Assembly: GCA_012798025.1 (NCBI GenBank)
Contig: JAAZNX010000100.1
Coordinates: 1 to 12,456, forward strand
Length of the DNA stretch: 12,456 nt
DNA from: Methanothrix sp.
GTDB lineage: Archaea; Halobacteriota; Methanosarcinia; Methanotrichales; Methanotrichaceae
Reading direction: 5' to 3'
Shown here piece after piece: positions 4,514-12,456 of this stretch; position 1 is the first letter of the stretch, and every line of letters begins with the position of its first letter. The notes beneath the pieces are model-generated. The model saw only the letters and a list, made by a program, of their open reading frames with translations, searched no databases and was not told where the DNA came from. A program made the translations under genes and the position numbers.

Positions 4514-5845
4514 ATGAATTACTGGCAACCTAAAATGGAGCTGATGGATAGAATTGAGCTGGAAGAGCTGCAGCTCAGAAGGCTCAAGAGCATTGTTGAG
4601 AAGGTCTACAAGAACGTGCCATTTTACCACAACAAGCTGAAGGAGGCTGGAGTCCTGCCACAGGACATCCAGAGCCTCAAGGACCTCTCCAAGCTTCCAA
4701 CCACACGAAAAGTGAACTTGCGAGAGAACTATCCATTTGGCCTGTTTGCCGTTCCGCGAGAGGAGGTTGTGCGGGTGCATGCCTCCTCCGGCACAACAGG
4801 AAAGCCGACAGTTGTCGGCTACACTGCCAATGATATCGCAACCTGGTCTGATATGATGGCCAGGGATTTTGTGATGGTCGGCGTCACGAAGGGTGACATC
4901 TTCCAAAATGCCGTTAACTATGGCTTTTTCACTGGTGGCCTGGGAGTCCATTACGGCATCGAGCGCATGGGTGCCATGGCAGTGCCGTCTGGTGTGGGCA
5001 ACACGGAACGCCAGCTGGAGATCATGATGGACTTCGGCGTGACTGTTTTGCACTGCACCCCATCTTACGCCCTTTACCTGGCAGAAACGGCTAAGGCCAA
5101 GGGCGTTGTGGATAAGTTGAAGCTTCGAATAGGATGCTTCGGAGCCGAGCCGTGGTCGGATGAGTCCCGAAAGGAGCTGGAGGAGACATTGCACATCAAG
5201 GCCTACGACTCCTACGGCCTGTCTGAGATGATGGGTCCTGGAGTGGCATTCGAGTGCCAGGAGCAAAACGGCCTGCACATCTGGGAGGATCATTTTCTGA
5301 TCGAGGTGCTGGATAAGAATGAGGAGCCTTGTGCACCGGGCGAGCCTGGCGAGCTGGTCGTGACATCTCTGACCAAGGAGGCCATGCCGCTCATCCGCTA
5401 CCACACTGGAGACGTGACCTACATACTGGACGAGAAGTGCAGCTGTGGCCGAACCAGCAGAAAGCTGCACCGCTTCCTGGGCAGGGCGGACGACATGCTC
5501 ATCGTTAGGGGTATCAACGTCTTCCCAAGCCAGATCGAGGATGTGCTCGTAAGCATTCCCGAGATCGGAAACTACTTCCAGGTCATAGTGGACCGCAAAA
5601 AGCACGGCCTTGACGAGATCAGCATCCAGGTGGAGATGAAGGATGAGGCATTCACCGGCGAGCTGCAGGATCTGGCCAGGCTGCAGAGAAGGGTGGAGGA
5701 TAAGCTCAAGTCAGTGCTCAACGTGCGCAGCAAGATAGAGCTGGTGGAGAAGGGATCCATCCCTCGCACGGCTGGCAAGTCCAGGAAGGTAGTGGACCTG
5801 CGGGACGTTTACGCCAAGGACAAGAGGGCAAAAGCGAAGAGTTGA
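4514..5845 (+). CDS. paaK: Phenylacetate-CoA ligase family, AMP-forming aryl-CoA ligase
   Basis: This enzyme activates an aryl acid with ATP and CoA to give the aryl-CoA, AMP and pyrophosphate, in the cytoplasm. It is 443 residues, full length for PaaK. Motifs appear in order: the P-loop-like SSGTTGKP (91-98), YDSYGLSE (231-238), YHTGD (296-300), GRADDMLIVRGINVFPS (323-339) with the hinge to the C-terminal lid, and the catalytic lysine region PRTAGKSRK (418-426, likely K422). A CSCGRT segment near 309-314 is typical of the family. In methanogens such ligases are commonly linked to use of arylacetates for aromatic amino acid synthesis through indolepyruvate ferredoxin oxidoreductase. No such gene is adjacent, so the substrate is not certain. 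The start ATG follows a weak AGGGAA element. It is transcribed alone, divergent from pstS. Confidence 0.9.
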   Translation: MNYWQPKMELMDRIELEELQLRRLKSIVEKVYKNVPFYHNKLKEAGVLPQDIQSLKDLSKLPTTRKVNLRENYPFGLFAVPREEVVRVHASSGTTGKPTVVGYTANDIATWSDMMARDFVMVGVTKGDIFQNAVNYGFFTGGLGVHYGIERMGAMAVPSGVGNTERQLEIMMDFGVTVLHCTPSYALYLAETAKAKGVVDKLKLRIGCFGAEPWSDESRKELEETLHIKAYDSYGLSEMMGPGVAFECQEQNGLHIWEDHFLIEVLDKNEEPCAPGEPGELVVTSLTKEAMPLIRYHTGDVTYILDEKCSCGRTSRKLHRFLGRADDMLIVRGINVFPSQIEDVLVSIPEIGNYFQVIVDRKKHGLDEISIQVEMKDEAFTGELQDLARLQRRVEDKLKSVLNVRSKIELVEKGSIPRTAGKSRKVVDLRDVYAKDKRAKAKS

Positions 5846-6023
5846 GGGGGATCCTGAGCAAGATCTCCTCAACATCATCGTCCAACAAGTCCCTGATTGC
5901 TGGAACTTTTGCCGTCGGATCTACCGCTGATGCTATCAATTTGTTCGGCTTCGACGTGTCCTCCGACGCGGTGATTGCACAGTCGCTTGTAATAATAAAA
6001 ATAATTAGTAAAAGATTGACCGG
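5846..6023. other. Intergenic stretch between convergent paaK and the PII gene
   Basis: Frames exist on both strands: plus, TTG at 5842 to 6027; minus, 5718-5939. Neither has a motif, and both overlap real genes. The end nearest the PII gene is A/T-rich and probably acts as its terminator. No RNA structure is recognised. Confidence 0.4.
5987..6017 (-). terminator. T-rich terminator of the PII gene
   Basis: Just beyond the PII stop the minus strand reads TCTTTTACTAATTATTTTTATTATTAC (quoted here as two overlapping parts: TCTTTTACTAATT and AATTATTTTTATTATTAC). Oligo-T runs of this kind end transcription in archaea without needing a hairpin. Confidence 0.5.
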
Positions 6024-6358
6024 CTAGAGTGCTTTGCCGTCAATCTCTCCCGTTCTGATGCGGATGGTCCTTTCAACAGGCAAAACGAAGATCTTGCCAT
6101 CGCCGATGTTTCCAGTATATGCCGCCTTTCTGATGATCTCTACGACATCATCCTCCTTCTCATCCACAACAACGACCTCCAGTTTGACCTTGGGGAGCAT
6201 GTCGACGGTGTACTCCTCGCCTCGCCAGACCTGCTTGATCCCTTTCTGGCGGCCTCTGCCCTTTACATCCAGCAAGGTGAGGCTTGTGTAGCCCGCATCA
6301 TCTAGGGCATTTTTTACATCTTCTACCTTAGAGGGTCTGATTATTGCCTGGATCATCT

Positions 6359-6362
<4 letters not shown>
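6024..6362 (-). CDS. glnK: PII nitrogen-regulatory protein, GlnK/GlnB type
   Basis: PII proteins form trimers that sense ATP/ADP and 2-oxoglutarate and block the ammonium channel Amt or modulate nitrogen enzymes. The product is 112 residues, the normal length. The N-terminus MKMIQAIIRPSKVEDV is the first strand and helix. The T-loop region GRGRQKGIKQVWRGEEYTVD carries the tyrosine at 51 that many bacterial homologues uridylylate. The nucleotide-binding B-loop is TGNIGDGKIFVLPV (83-96), and RIRTGE ends the fold. The T-loop length is that of Amt-linked GlnK and differs from NifI proteins as recalled. The ATG overlaps the stop of the amtB remnant as ATGA, the usual translationally coupled amtB-glnK layout. 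Since amtB is truncated, the original promoter has probably been lost and expression is uncertain. Confidence 0.93.
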
Positions 6363-6853
<491 letters not shown>

Positions 6854-6858
6854 ATTGA

Positions 6859-8205
6859 TCACCCCCTCTTCCAAATCCTGATGATGGCTGCAGCTCCGGC
6901 CAGATTTATAGTCGTGATGATTATGACAGCGATAATCTTTTTCATGCCGCTCAGTGGAGCCGCCCTGCCAGTCAGATCCAAAACAAGATCTCCGTTTATC
7001 AGGACATCTCTGGTCTCTCCGCCTACCTGGATGCTGTACAGTCCCCTTGCAAGGCCTTTGAAGTTGTATTCTCGATCTTTGGAAGCATTTGCCAGCAGTC
7101 TTCCATCACGAAGAAGAGCGACGCCTTCGGGGGCGCCCACGATCCTCAGATCGTAGCTGCTTTTTAAAGGCAAGGGTTGACCCTCAAAGGAAGAATTGCA
7201 GGAGATATTGAGCATATTCAGCACAGTCGGTGCGATATCCACCTCCGACCACCTGCCTCCCAAATTCAGCTCGTCGATGTCTGGGCCAAGAACGACCAGA
7301 GGAACGCGCAGGGCCTCCAGGCGTTTCGCATGCTTCTCTGCAGAATGGCCACCCTTGTCTTCTGTGCTTGGAAAGCTCATCCCGTGATCGGCAGTGATGA
7401 TCAAAAGCACATTGTTCTTCCGGCAGGCCTCGGCCAATCTCCCAAGCGGTGCGTCCAAAGCAGCCACAGTCTCAAGATAACCTTCAGAGCCAAGGTTATG
7501 GCCGGCGCTGTCAACAGCTCCCACATTCACGAGCATGAGAAAATGATTGCCTAAAAGATGTTCGACAATATCAGCTGTAGCGTCCAATCCCCAGGAGTTG
7601 TAGCCTGCATAGCCTGCGACACCCTGCACTGCGGTGTAACTGGCAAACTTGTCCCGCCATTCCTGGAAAAGTGAGCGCAGCCCAGCAGGCGTGCCAGCCC
7701 TAAATCCGGGGATTGGCTCGGCTCCGAAAATTGAATTGTCTTCAAGATACAGGACTGCATCCATCTCTTGTAGCATAGGCATCGCATCGCCACGCTCTAA
7801 CACAGCCAGGCATAGATAGCCTTGCTTGCGGGCTGCATCGAATATCGTGGGCCCAAGGAACTGTGGGTCCACGTCAGAGTCGCCGGTGACAATGACACTG
7901 TGGCTTTTGGTGGTCTCTGGCACAGGCACCCTGAAGTCCACCACGCGGGCTCCACAGCCCGTCAGGTTAAATAGCAGTGCTTTTTTCAAGAGTGAGCCGT
8001 CCAGAGCGTAGGCGTTGTGCTCAGGATACACATAAGATGCCCCAAGTCCATCCACGACGAGAATGACTGCTCCCACCGGTCGCACTGCCTGGCCCACCTG
8101 AACATCGATGGCGCTGCAGGACGATGACAAAATTAGCAATATGATCAACGGCTTTGCCCATTCTAAAGAGCGAAGGGTCGAAAAAAAGAGAAGGGCACGG
8201 ACCAT
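6859..8205 (-). CDS. Membrane-anchored alkaline phosphatase superfamily protein (phosphatase, phosphodiesterase or sulfatase)
   Basis: A 448-residue protein with an N-terminal signal or anchor helix (about 17-32) and a C-terminal membrane helix (about 420-443, after SGMKK) ending in RIWKRG, so the catalytic domain faces outside. Metal-binding signatures of the alkaline phosphatase fold are in order: VILVVDGLG (D52), a candidate nucleophile region PETTKSHSVIVTG (96-108), VNVGAVDSAGHNLG (D232, H236), ITADHGMS (D273, H274) and KGGHSAEKH (H287). Residues ~350-415 look like a small beta domain. The physiological substrate cannot be told; phosphoester, sulfate ester or lipid-linked phosphate are all possible. 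The ATG follows a GGGAGA ribosome binding site. It starts only 18 bases after the Fae-Hps stop, so the two are very likely cotranscribed. Confidence 0.85.
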   Translation of the reverse strand: MVRALLFFSTLRSLEWAKPLIILLILSSSCSAIDVQVGQAVRPVGAVILVVDGLGASYVYPEHNAYALDGSLLKKALLFNLTGCGARVVDFRVPVPETTKSHSVIVTGDSDVDPQFLGPTIFDAARKQGYLCLAVLERGDAMPMLQEMDAVLYLEDNSIFGAEPIPGFRAGTPAGLRSLFQEWRDKFASYTAVQGVAGYAGYNSWGLDATADIVEHLLGNHFLMLVNVGAVDSAGHNLGSEGYLETVAALDAPLGRLAEACRKNNVLLIITADHGMSFPSTEDKGGHSAEKHAKRLEALRVPLVVLGPDIDELNLGGRWSEVDIAPTVLNMLNISCNSSFEGQPLPLKSSYDLRIVGAPEGVALLRDGRLLANASKDREYNFKGLARGLYSIQVGGETRDVLINGDLVLDLTGRAAPLSGMKKIIAVIIITTINLAGAAAIIRIWKRG

Positions 8206-8223
8206 CTTGGATCTCCCGATCTT

Positions 8224-9411
8224 TTAGAAGTCCGTCATGATCCTGTACTGATCGATCTCCGTTTGCTTCAGGCCTGCCAGGAATTGTTCGGCCATGTCGC
8301 GAATGTCCTTTGATCTGGTGATCGCTCTTCCCACGACGAGTATGTCAGCGCCCGCAGCCAGCGCCTGGGCCTCGGTGTCCACGCGAATGCCGCCAGCTAC
8401 GGCCACCAGGAGCCTTCTGCCGGGTTTGGCCAGCGCCTGCATCTCGCGAATGTTCTGCCAGGCATGGGCGCTCTTCTCCATGTCGATGGCCCTGTGCAAC
8501 TCGACAACATCTGGCAGGACATCCAGGTCCTTCAACACTGCAAGCGGGTTTGGCACATTGAGCATATCGATGACGGAATAGATGCCTGTCTTGCGAGCTT
8601 CATCGATGGCCAGCTCAAGGGTCTTCTTGGGCGCAAGGCCAGATATCACTACAGCGTCAGCCGTGGAATCTGCTGCCAGTCGTACCTCCAGGTTGCCCGT
8701 GTCCAAGGTCTTGAGATCCAGGATGACGAAAGCGCCTGGTCGGATGGCGCGAATCTCCTTGACTATGTTTATGCCCAGCATCTTGACCAGCGGAGTTCCC
8801 ACCTCGATCAGTATGTGATCGCTCTCTGGCAGGGCAGCAAGAACGCGGCGCACCTCTTCCAGGTCCACCAGGTCGAAGGCCACCTGCAGATATGGCGGGT
8901 CCCATAGACGGGTTACTCTGAAGCCCATGATGGGATGGGTGGATCTGTCCTTCTCGTAGAGAACCTTGTCCACATCAGGGAATCCTTCCATTGCCCTCTG
9001 AAGCGCCAGCTTCGTGGCGCCATAATTGTAGCGGTAGATGGCATCGTAATCCTTGGCCTGCGGATGGATGAAAACGGACACCACCACCACCAGCTCCTCG
9101 GCTTTTTCCTTTGGAATGATTCCCTCAGCCACAGAGTCCGCCACCGCCTTGGCCACAGCCATCTGGGCCGGCCCAAAGATCTGGGCCGCTTGATCCATGC
9201 TCTTTACTGTGACCTTGGGCACGATGAGGGTAGAAGGCTTTGGAGGAAGATTCGGCCGAATAACCCCCAGGAGTGGAGTGTGCCCTGCCGAGAGCTGTGT
9301 GAGTCCACAAGCAAAGGCTGTTCCCACAGGCCCATCCTTCTCTCCGATGAGCAGGTCGATATGAGCTATCTCAGGCTCTTTCCCGATGAGAGCCTCACCT
9401 ACTAAAAACAA
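8224..9411 (-). CDS. fae-hps: Bifunctional formaldehyde-activating enzyme / 3-hexulose-6-phosphate synthase
   Basis: The N-terminal domain condenses formaldehyde with tetrahydromethanopterin. The C-terminal domain interconverts ribulose 5-phosphate plus formaldehyde with hexulose 6-phosphate. In methanogens the fused enzyme is thought to supply ribulose 5-phosphate from hexulose phosphate and trap the formaldehyde on the C1 carrier. Residues 1-162 are Fae: AHIDLLIG with the catalytic His17, [33 protein letters not shown]. Residues 163-395 are Hps: [26 protein letters not shown] (232-244), [25 protein letters not shown]. From the TTG at 9411 the protein is 395 residues and begins [10 protein letters not shown], like known homologues as recalled. 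GAGGTGA lies four bases upstream (9416-9422). A GTG at 9429 would add six residues and bury that site, so the TTG is preferred. Confidence 0.95.
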   Translation of the reverse strand: MFLVGEALIGKEPEIAHIDLLIGEKDGPVGTAFACGLTQLSAGHTPLLGVIRPNLPPKPSTLIVPKVTVKSMDQAAQIFGPAQMAVAKAVADSVAEGIIPKEKAEELVVVVSVFIHPQAKDYDAIYRYNYGATKLALQRAMEGFPDVDKVLYEKDRSTHPIMGFRVTRLWDPPYLQVAFDLVDLEEVRRVLAALPESDHILIEVGTPLVKMLGINIVKEIRAIRPGAFVILDLKTLDTGNLEVRLAADSTADAVVISGLAPKKTLELAIDEARKTGIYSVIDMLNVPNPLAVLKDLDVLPDVVELHRAIDMEKSAHAWQNIREMQALAKPGRRLLVAVAGGIRVDTEAQALAAGADILVVGRAITRSKDIRDMAEQFLAGLKQTEIDQYRIMTDF

Positions 9412-9429
9412 AAATTCACCTCGTAGCAC

Positions 9430-9445
9430 GAGAGAAACATCTCTC
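9430..9445 (-). promoter_or_regulatory. Hairpin in the fae-hps leader
   Basis: GAGAGA (9430-9435) and TCTCTC (9440-9445) pair around a 4-base loop, seven bases before the GAGGTGA ribosome binding site. The hairpin could modulate translation or protect the mRNA end. It is short, so chance is possible. A weak ATTAAT box near 9447-9452 is the only promoter-like element seen upstream. Confidence 0.35.
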
Positions 9446-9478
9446 TATTAATCCTTTTTCCACGCAACCCATCGGGCT

Positions 9479-10609
9479 CTAGATCCACTGCCAGTAGATC
9501 AAAGGTGCAAGCGCGATCAGCGCTAAGCCCGTTGCCAGCCTCACCCCTGCACGGTGGTCCTTGCGGAAAGCATCCACCTGCTCAGGGCTCATCCCCAGCG
9601 CGATGAAGCTGCCCAAGACGATGATCGGCAGGACGACCCCCAAGTTGAATAAGAACAGACAGGCAGCACCTGCAAAATAGCTCTGGGATGATAGAATTTC
9701 CAGTATTGCGAGGTAGATGGCTCCCACACAAGGTGCCTTGACCAGGGAGAAGAGAGCCCCGATCAGGAAGTATGAGCTGAAGCGGCCCCTTTCCACTCCT
9801 TTCTGGAGATGCTTGAGCGCCCAATCGGTCCTGAATAAGGAAGATCTTCCCTTGGCCAGCCGCACAGCGTCCAGAACCTGGGATAGGCCTGCCAGCAATA
9901 GAAATGCGGTCAGAACATAGCGAAAGACGCTCGCTACAGCGTCTGCCGCTAGCAGCCGCTGCATGCCCAGGCCGAAGAGGAAGTACATGGTGAATATGCC
10001 TAAAGAGAAGAACACCACCATCCTCACCATCTCGCGCTTGCTGCCTGTCGAGGAGAGCACCGATGCGGCCAGGAAGACCAGAATGCCCAGGAGGCAGGGG
10101 TTGAATCCCGCCGCCAGCCCTGCGACCAGGACTGCAAAGATCGTGTAAAGAGAAAACTCCCGCAAATTAAGATATGGGCTGTCTTCAATGATGCTCAGAT
10201 TTGCGCTCTCATTGCTCGGTATGGAGAAGGCTGGGTTGGAGCTGGGACTTTGGTTTGCCAGTGCTTCTCGAATCAACCTCTCGAGCAAGGCATTGTCCCC
10301 GTCATAGTCCCTGTAGTTTATTACGCTTGTCCCAATGATGATCGCAGGGACATCCTTTGCTCTGTACTGTCCAATGATGCGATGGCCTTCGTCAGAATAG
10401 TAATAGTATCGGCTTGTATTGAGAGGTGTCTTTTCTCCCACTTGGCCCAGCACCCTTTCTGCGGCTGCGCACTTTGTGCACCCAGGCGAATCGATGAGTA
10501 TGACCTCGTTGGAGTCTTTGCCTTGTGCGTGAGTGGTATTTGCTGCAGCCATGCCTGCGATCAGAACCAGGGCGACTATGACCTTGAAGAGAGGCATGAG
10601 GGCACGCAT
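9479..10609 (-). CDS. Thioredoxin-like domain fused to CcdA/DsbD-type membrane protein
   Basis: CcdA/DsbD membrane proteins carry electrons from cytoplasmic thioredoxin to thiols outside the membrane, for cytochrome c maturation or disulfide repair. The 376-residue product starts with a signal peptide or anchor (about 5-23). A thioredoxin-like domain follows, with GCTKCAA (CxxC at 44-47) and the cis-proline segment DVPAII (P88). After a Ser/Asn-rich linker (119-145) come about six membrane helices holding the two reactive cysteines: GFNPCLL (C172) and KAPCVGA (C294). Both pairs are intact, so the enzyme looks functional. The fusion puts donor and acceptor in one chain, with the soluble domain outside. 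A TATAAAAA box (10635-10642) sits about 26 bases ahead of the ATG at 10609, which fits a leaderless mRNA. The role in a methanogen is not certain. Confidence 0.88.
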   Translation of the reverse strand: MRALMPLFKVIVALVLIAGMAAANTTHAQGKDSNEVILIDSPGCTKCAAAERVLGQVGEKTPLNTSRYYYYSDEGHRIIGQYRAKDVPAIIIGTSVINYRDYDGDNALLERLIREALANQSPSSNPAFSIPSNESANLSIIEDSPYLNLREFSLYTIFAVLVAGLAAGFNPCLLGILVFLAASVLSSTGSKREMVRMVVFFSLGIFTMYFLFGLGMQRLLAADAVASVFRYVLTAFLLLAGLSQVLDAVRLAKGRSSLFRTDWALKHLQKGVERGRFSSYFLIGALFSLVKAPCVGAIYLAILEILSSQSYFAGAACLFLFNLGVVLPIIVLGSFIALGMSPEQVDAFRKDHRAGVRLATGLALIALAPLIYWQWI

Positions 10610-10634
10610 CAGTTACCATAAGGGATGGATCGGG

Positions 10635-10642
10635 TATAAAAA
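10635..10642 (-). promoter_or_regulatory. TATA box of the thioredoxin-CcdA gene
   Basis: On the minus strand it reads TTTTTATA. Transcription about 26 bases on would begin within about three bases of the ATG at 10609, so the gene probably has its own leaderless promoter in the 45-bp gap after the DNRLRE gene. Confidence 0.5.
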
Positions 10643-10654
10643 GAAGATTCAGGT

Positions 10655-11224
10655 TCAACCCGAAGTAATATACTCAAGCACCGGTCGGCTTACCGAAGAT
10701 GCCCTGCTGGAAGCAAAGCCCACAGAAGTGCCGTCCTCAGCCACCAGAGCTATGGAGTAAGGGCAGCCTTCAGCGCAGATCTCCACGGCTTTCTTGATCA
10801 GCGGCGTGACATCGATTGTGTAGCTTCCCTCTTCGTAGACCTCTACAGATGCTGAGACTTCGCCATTATATTCTGGCTTGTCATTCCAATTTGCAGTGTC
10901 CAATGTAGCGCCATGAACCAGATACGCCCTTAATTCGCCTGCCTTCTTTACCTGAACGGCGTCAAGCGTCAGTGTGGCAGACCGTATCTGCTCGGGCTTG
11001 AATATGCCCTGAGACCCAAAGAGGTTGACAAAACTCAGGTAAACCTCCTGAACGGACTTACCATCCTCTGATGCTGCCCAGAGAGTCTCATTATCGCTGA
11101 AGTTCTGGTCTGCATAGTTCGCGTCCACATATGTGTCGACATCCGTATTCGCTTTGAAGCTGCCAGCCTCGGCTGATGCCGCAAGCAGCAGGAATAGGCC
11201 GATAAGAGCATAAGATGATCTCAA
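10655..11224 (-). CDS. Secreted DNRLRE-domain protein
   Basis: A 189-residue product with a signal peptide (about 1-20: beginning RSSYALIGLFLLLAASAEA after the start). The mature protein is essentially one DNRLRE domain, a beta-sandwich found on surface and extracellular proteins of archaea and bacteria. Marks are the N-terminal TDVDTYVDANYADQNFSDNE (the usual D-x-Y-V and N-F-x-x-x-E pattern), YLSFVNLF, ATLTLDAV, LDTANWNDKP, SYTIDVTPLIKKAV, and YSIALVAEDG with FASSRAS at the end. These domains often carry sugar-binding or structural roles; nothing here defines a ligand. One CAEGC pair near 159-163 could form a disulfide. The start is a TTG at 11224 with GGAGGAA (about 11234-11240) six bases upstream. 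It probably acts at the cell surface, as does its divergent neighbour. Confidence 0.82.
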   Translation of the reverse strand: MRSSYALIGLFLLLAASAEAGSFKANTDVDTYVDANYADQNFSDNETLWAASEDGKSVQEVYLSFVNLFGSQGIFKPEQIRSATLTLDAVQVKKAGELRAYLVHGATLDTANWNDKPEYNGEVSASVEVYEEGSYTIDVTPLIKKAVEICAEGCPYSIALVAEDGTSVGFASSRASSVSRPVLEYITSG

Positions 11225-11284
11225 AGTTAATTCCTCCAGGGATACCAGTTCTCATATAGTAAAAAGGCTTATGTTCATGTGCAC

Positions 11285-11294
11285 CTTATATAAG
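11285..11294. promoter_or_regulatory. Palindromic TATA box in the divergent DNRLRE/NosD-like promoter region
   Basis: CTTATATAAG is a perfect 10-bp palindrome. Counting about 26 bases from its centre gives a start near 11263 on the minus strand, a ~39-base leader containing the DNRLRE ribosome binding site. On the plus strand it gives a start near 11316, ahead of the TTG at 11364. One box could therefore serve both genes. Other TATA-like sequences lie at about 11304-11311 (plus) and 11254-11262 (minus). Confidence 0.45.
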
Positions 11295-11363
11295 CGGTCT
11301 CTCATTTATATGACTACGTTAGCTTTATTAACATCTCGACTGCTCTTGGTCTATGGTGGTAGC

Positions 11364-12456
11364 TTGAGAACTACAGCCCTTTGCGTCGCATTCATGGTGT
11401 TTCTCATCGGAGTCGTCGCAGACTGTGCTACGATACACGTGAGCTCGAACTTACAAGCTGCGATAGATGCAGCCTCCCCCGGCGATACACTTCAGGTAGC
11501 TCCTGGAGTATACGACAAAATAACAATCCAAAAGAGCATAAACCTGGTGGGCAATGGCGCAACCATTCGGGCTGGCAACAGAGATGCCTGCGTGAGCATT
11601 GAGTCAGACAACGTGAGCATCGCAGGTTTCTTGGTCCGGGACGGCTTTTATGGGATAAAGCTAAACAGCGTGAAAGGCTGCAGGGTCACCAATAACACAG
11701 TAATCCGATGCACTCAGCCGGGCATTGCCCTGCTCTTCTCCGACGGAAATATCATAGCGAAAAACAACGCCAGTTTCAACGGACTGGGGGGCGAGGGCTG
11801 GTATGGAATTTACCTCTCCAACTCAGATGACAATCTAATCACTAACAATGTTGCGTATGGCAACGGAGCTTACGGCATAAACCTCTTCCCGTCCTGCAAT
11901 AACAACACCATCAGAGGAAACGTGCTGCAAGGCAATATGTACGGGCTCTACATGTTCACTGACTGCGCTAAAAATCGCATTGAGTTCAACGACATGTCAA
12001 AGAACACCAATTCCGGCCTCGATCTGCGCTTCAACTGCACCGAAAACATGATCCTAAACAACACCATTGAGAGAAATGTCGTAGCTGGCATAACCCTCAT
12101 GGAATCGGGCAGAAATACAATAGAAGGAAACCTGATCAGTGGAAATGGCCGCTACGGACTGCAGGTGCAGGGCAATTCGGATAGGAATATAATTTCCTAT
12201 AACAACATCTCCGAAAGCCAGACGGGCATATTCGTGGAGTCTAGCGGAAATATGATCTACGGCAACAGCATTCTGGACAACGTAGTTCAGGCAGAGGACA
12301 GAGGCAGGAACACCTGGAATGCGAACTATCCGAAAGGTGGCAACCTCTGGAGCGACTACCTGGGAAAGGATGAGATGGCTGGCCCTGGTCAGGACGTCTC
12401 CGGGAAGGATGGATTTGGCGATGAGCCCTACCAGATAAACGAGGTGGCAAAAGACG
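11364..12456 (+). CDS. NosD/periplasmic copper-binding-type right-handed beta-helix surface protein, cut by the window edge
   Basis: The frame is open from 11310 to the window end with no stop. From the TTG at 11364 the product starts with a good signal peptide (MRTTALCVAFMVFLIGVV then ADCATI) and then ATIHVSSNLQAAIDAASPGD, the standard entry to the pectate-lyase/NosD fold. Many ~22-residue beta-helix coils follow with N-N-T-I, G-I-x-L and N-x-I-x-x-N patterns (for example NNNTIRGNVLQGNMYGLYMF), then NYPKGGNLWSDYLGKD and DGFGDEPYQI, which end NosD-like domains. Such proteins in methanogens are surface or S-layer-associated carbohydrate-binding or structural proteins; a role in copper or nitrous oxide chemistry is not implied. 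An ATG at 11310 would add 18 residues ahead of the signal peptide and lie before the predicted transcript start, so the TTG is preferred. Confidence 0.85.
   Translation, partial: MRTTALCVAFMVFLIGVVADCATIHVSSNLQAAIDAASPGDTLQVAPGVYDKITIQKSINLVGNGATIRAGNRDACVSIESDNVSIAGFLVRDGFYGIKLNSVKGCRVTNNTVIRCTQPGIALLFSDGNIIAKNNASFNGLGGEGWYGIYLSNSDDNLITNNVAYGNGAYGINLFPSCNNNTIRGNVLQGNMYGLYMFTDCAKNRIEFNDMSKNTNSGLDLRFNCTENMILNNTIERNVVAGITLMESGRNTIEGNLISGNGRYGLQVQGNSDRNIISYNNISESQTGIFVESSGNMIYGNSILDNVVQAEDRGRNTWNANYPKGGNLWSDYLGKDEMAGPGQDVSGKDGFGDEPYQINEVAKD

Noticed and set aside
4493..5605. Minus-strand 370-codon frame opposite the PaaK-type ligase
   Set aside because: His/Leu/Val-rich antisense shadow of a clearly identified gene; all ligase motifs are on the plus strand.
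5842..6027. Plus-strand frame after paaK (TTG start, 61 codons)
   Set aside because: Ser/Ile-rich with no motif. It ends in the A/T-rich stretch that fits a terminator for the PII gene.
8464..9405. Long plus-strand frames opposite fae-hps
   Set aside because: Shadows caused by codon bias of a strongly supported gene.

Overview
The window looks like a piece of a methanogenic archaeon of the Methanothrix (Methanosaeta) / Methanosarcinales type. The best evidence is a fused formaldehyde-activating enzyme / hexulose-phosphate synthase (Fae-Hps), an architecture known from methanogens. It is supported by archaeal TATA-like promoters, some of them placed for leaderless transcription, frequent TTG/GTG starts, a PaaK-type CoA ligase, a PII/Amt pair, and secreted DNRLRE and NosD-like repeat proteins. 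No sequence search was run, so the genus is an inference.

Bases 1-3520 are an accessory, decaying region. At the left edge is the start of a transposase (minus strand). It is followed by a mosaic of three truncated genes on the plus strand: an IS256-type transposase fragment, the 3' end of a type I restriction hsdR with an internal frameshift, and the 3' end of thiC. Then come a 21-bp tandem duplication, an A/T-only block, and two identical 37-bp CRISPR-type repeats at 1193 and 2812. These repeats stand alone, 1.6 kb apart, with no array. Between them lie a small secreted protein, a small winged-helix-like protein and a two-helix membrane protein. To the right of the second repeat are three copies of a TTTCACGCACCT element, two adjacent hairpins, and the 3' half of a DppC-type permease that runs into the end of pstS.

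Bases 3524-6362 hold a phosphate-binding protein (pstS, minus), a divergent PaaK-type ligase (plus) and an intact PII protein (minus). The PII gene overlaps the 3' fragment of an ammonium transporter. The 5' part of that transporter is gone. Just beyond the break lies the 3' end of a second PII gene on the opposite strand, which marks a rearrangement scar.

Bases 6859-11224 are a set of minus-strand genes: a DNRLRE-domain secreted protein, a thioredoxin-CcdA fusion, Fae-Hps, and a membrane-anchored alkaline-phosphatase-superfamily enzyme 18 bp behind Fae-Hps. A NosD-like right-handed beta-helix protein diverges from the DNRLRE gene and runs off the right edge. The two may share one palindromic TATA box. 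The functional themes are nutrient uptake (phosphate, ammonium), formaldehyde / ribulose-monophosphate chemistry for pentose supply, extracytoplasmic thiol redox, and cell-surface proteins. The most unusual signals are the pair of solitary CRISPR repeats, the triple gene-fragment mosaic, and the amtB/PII scar.
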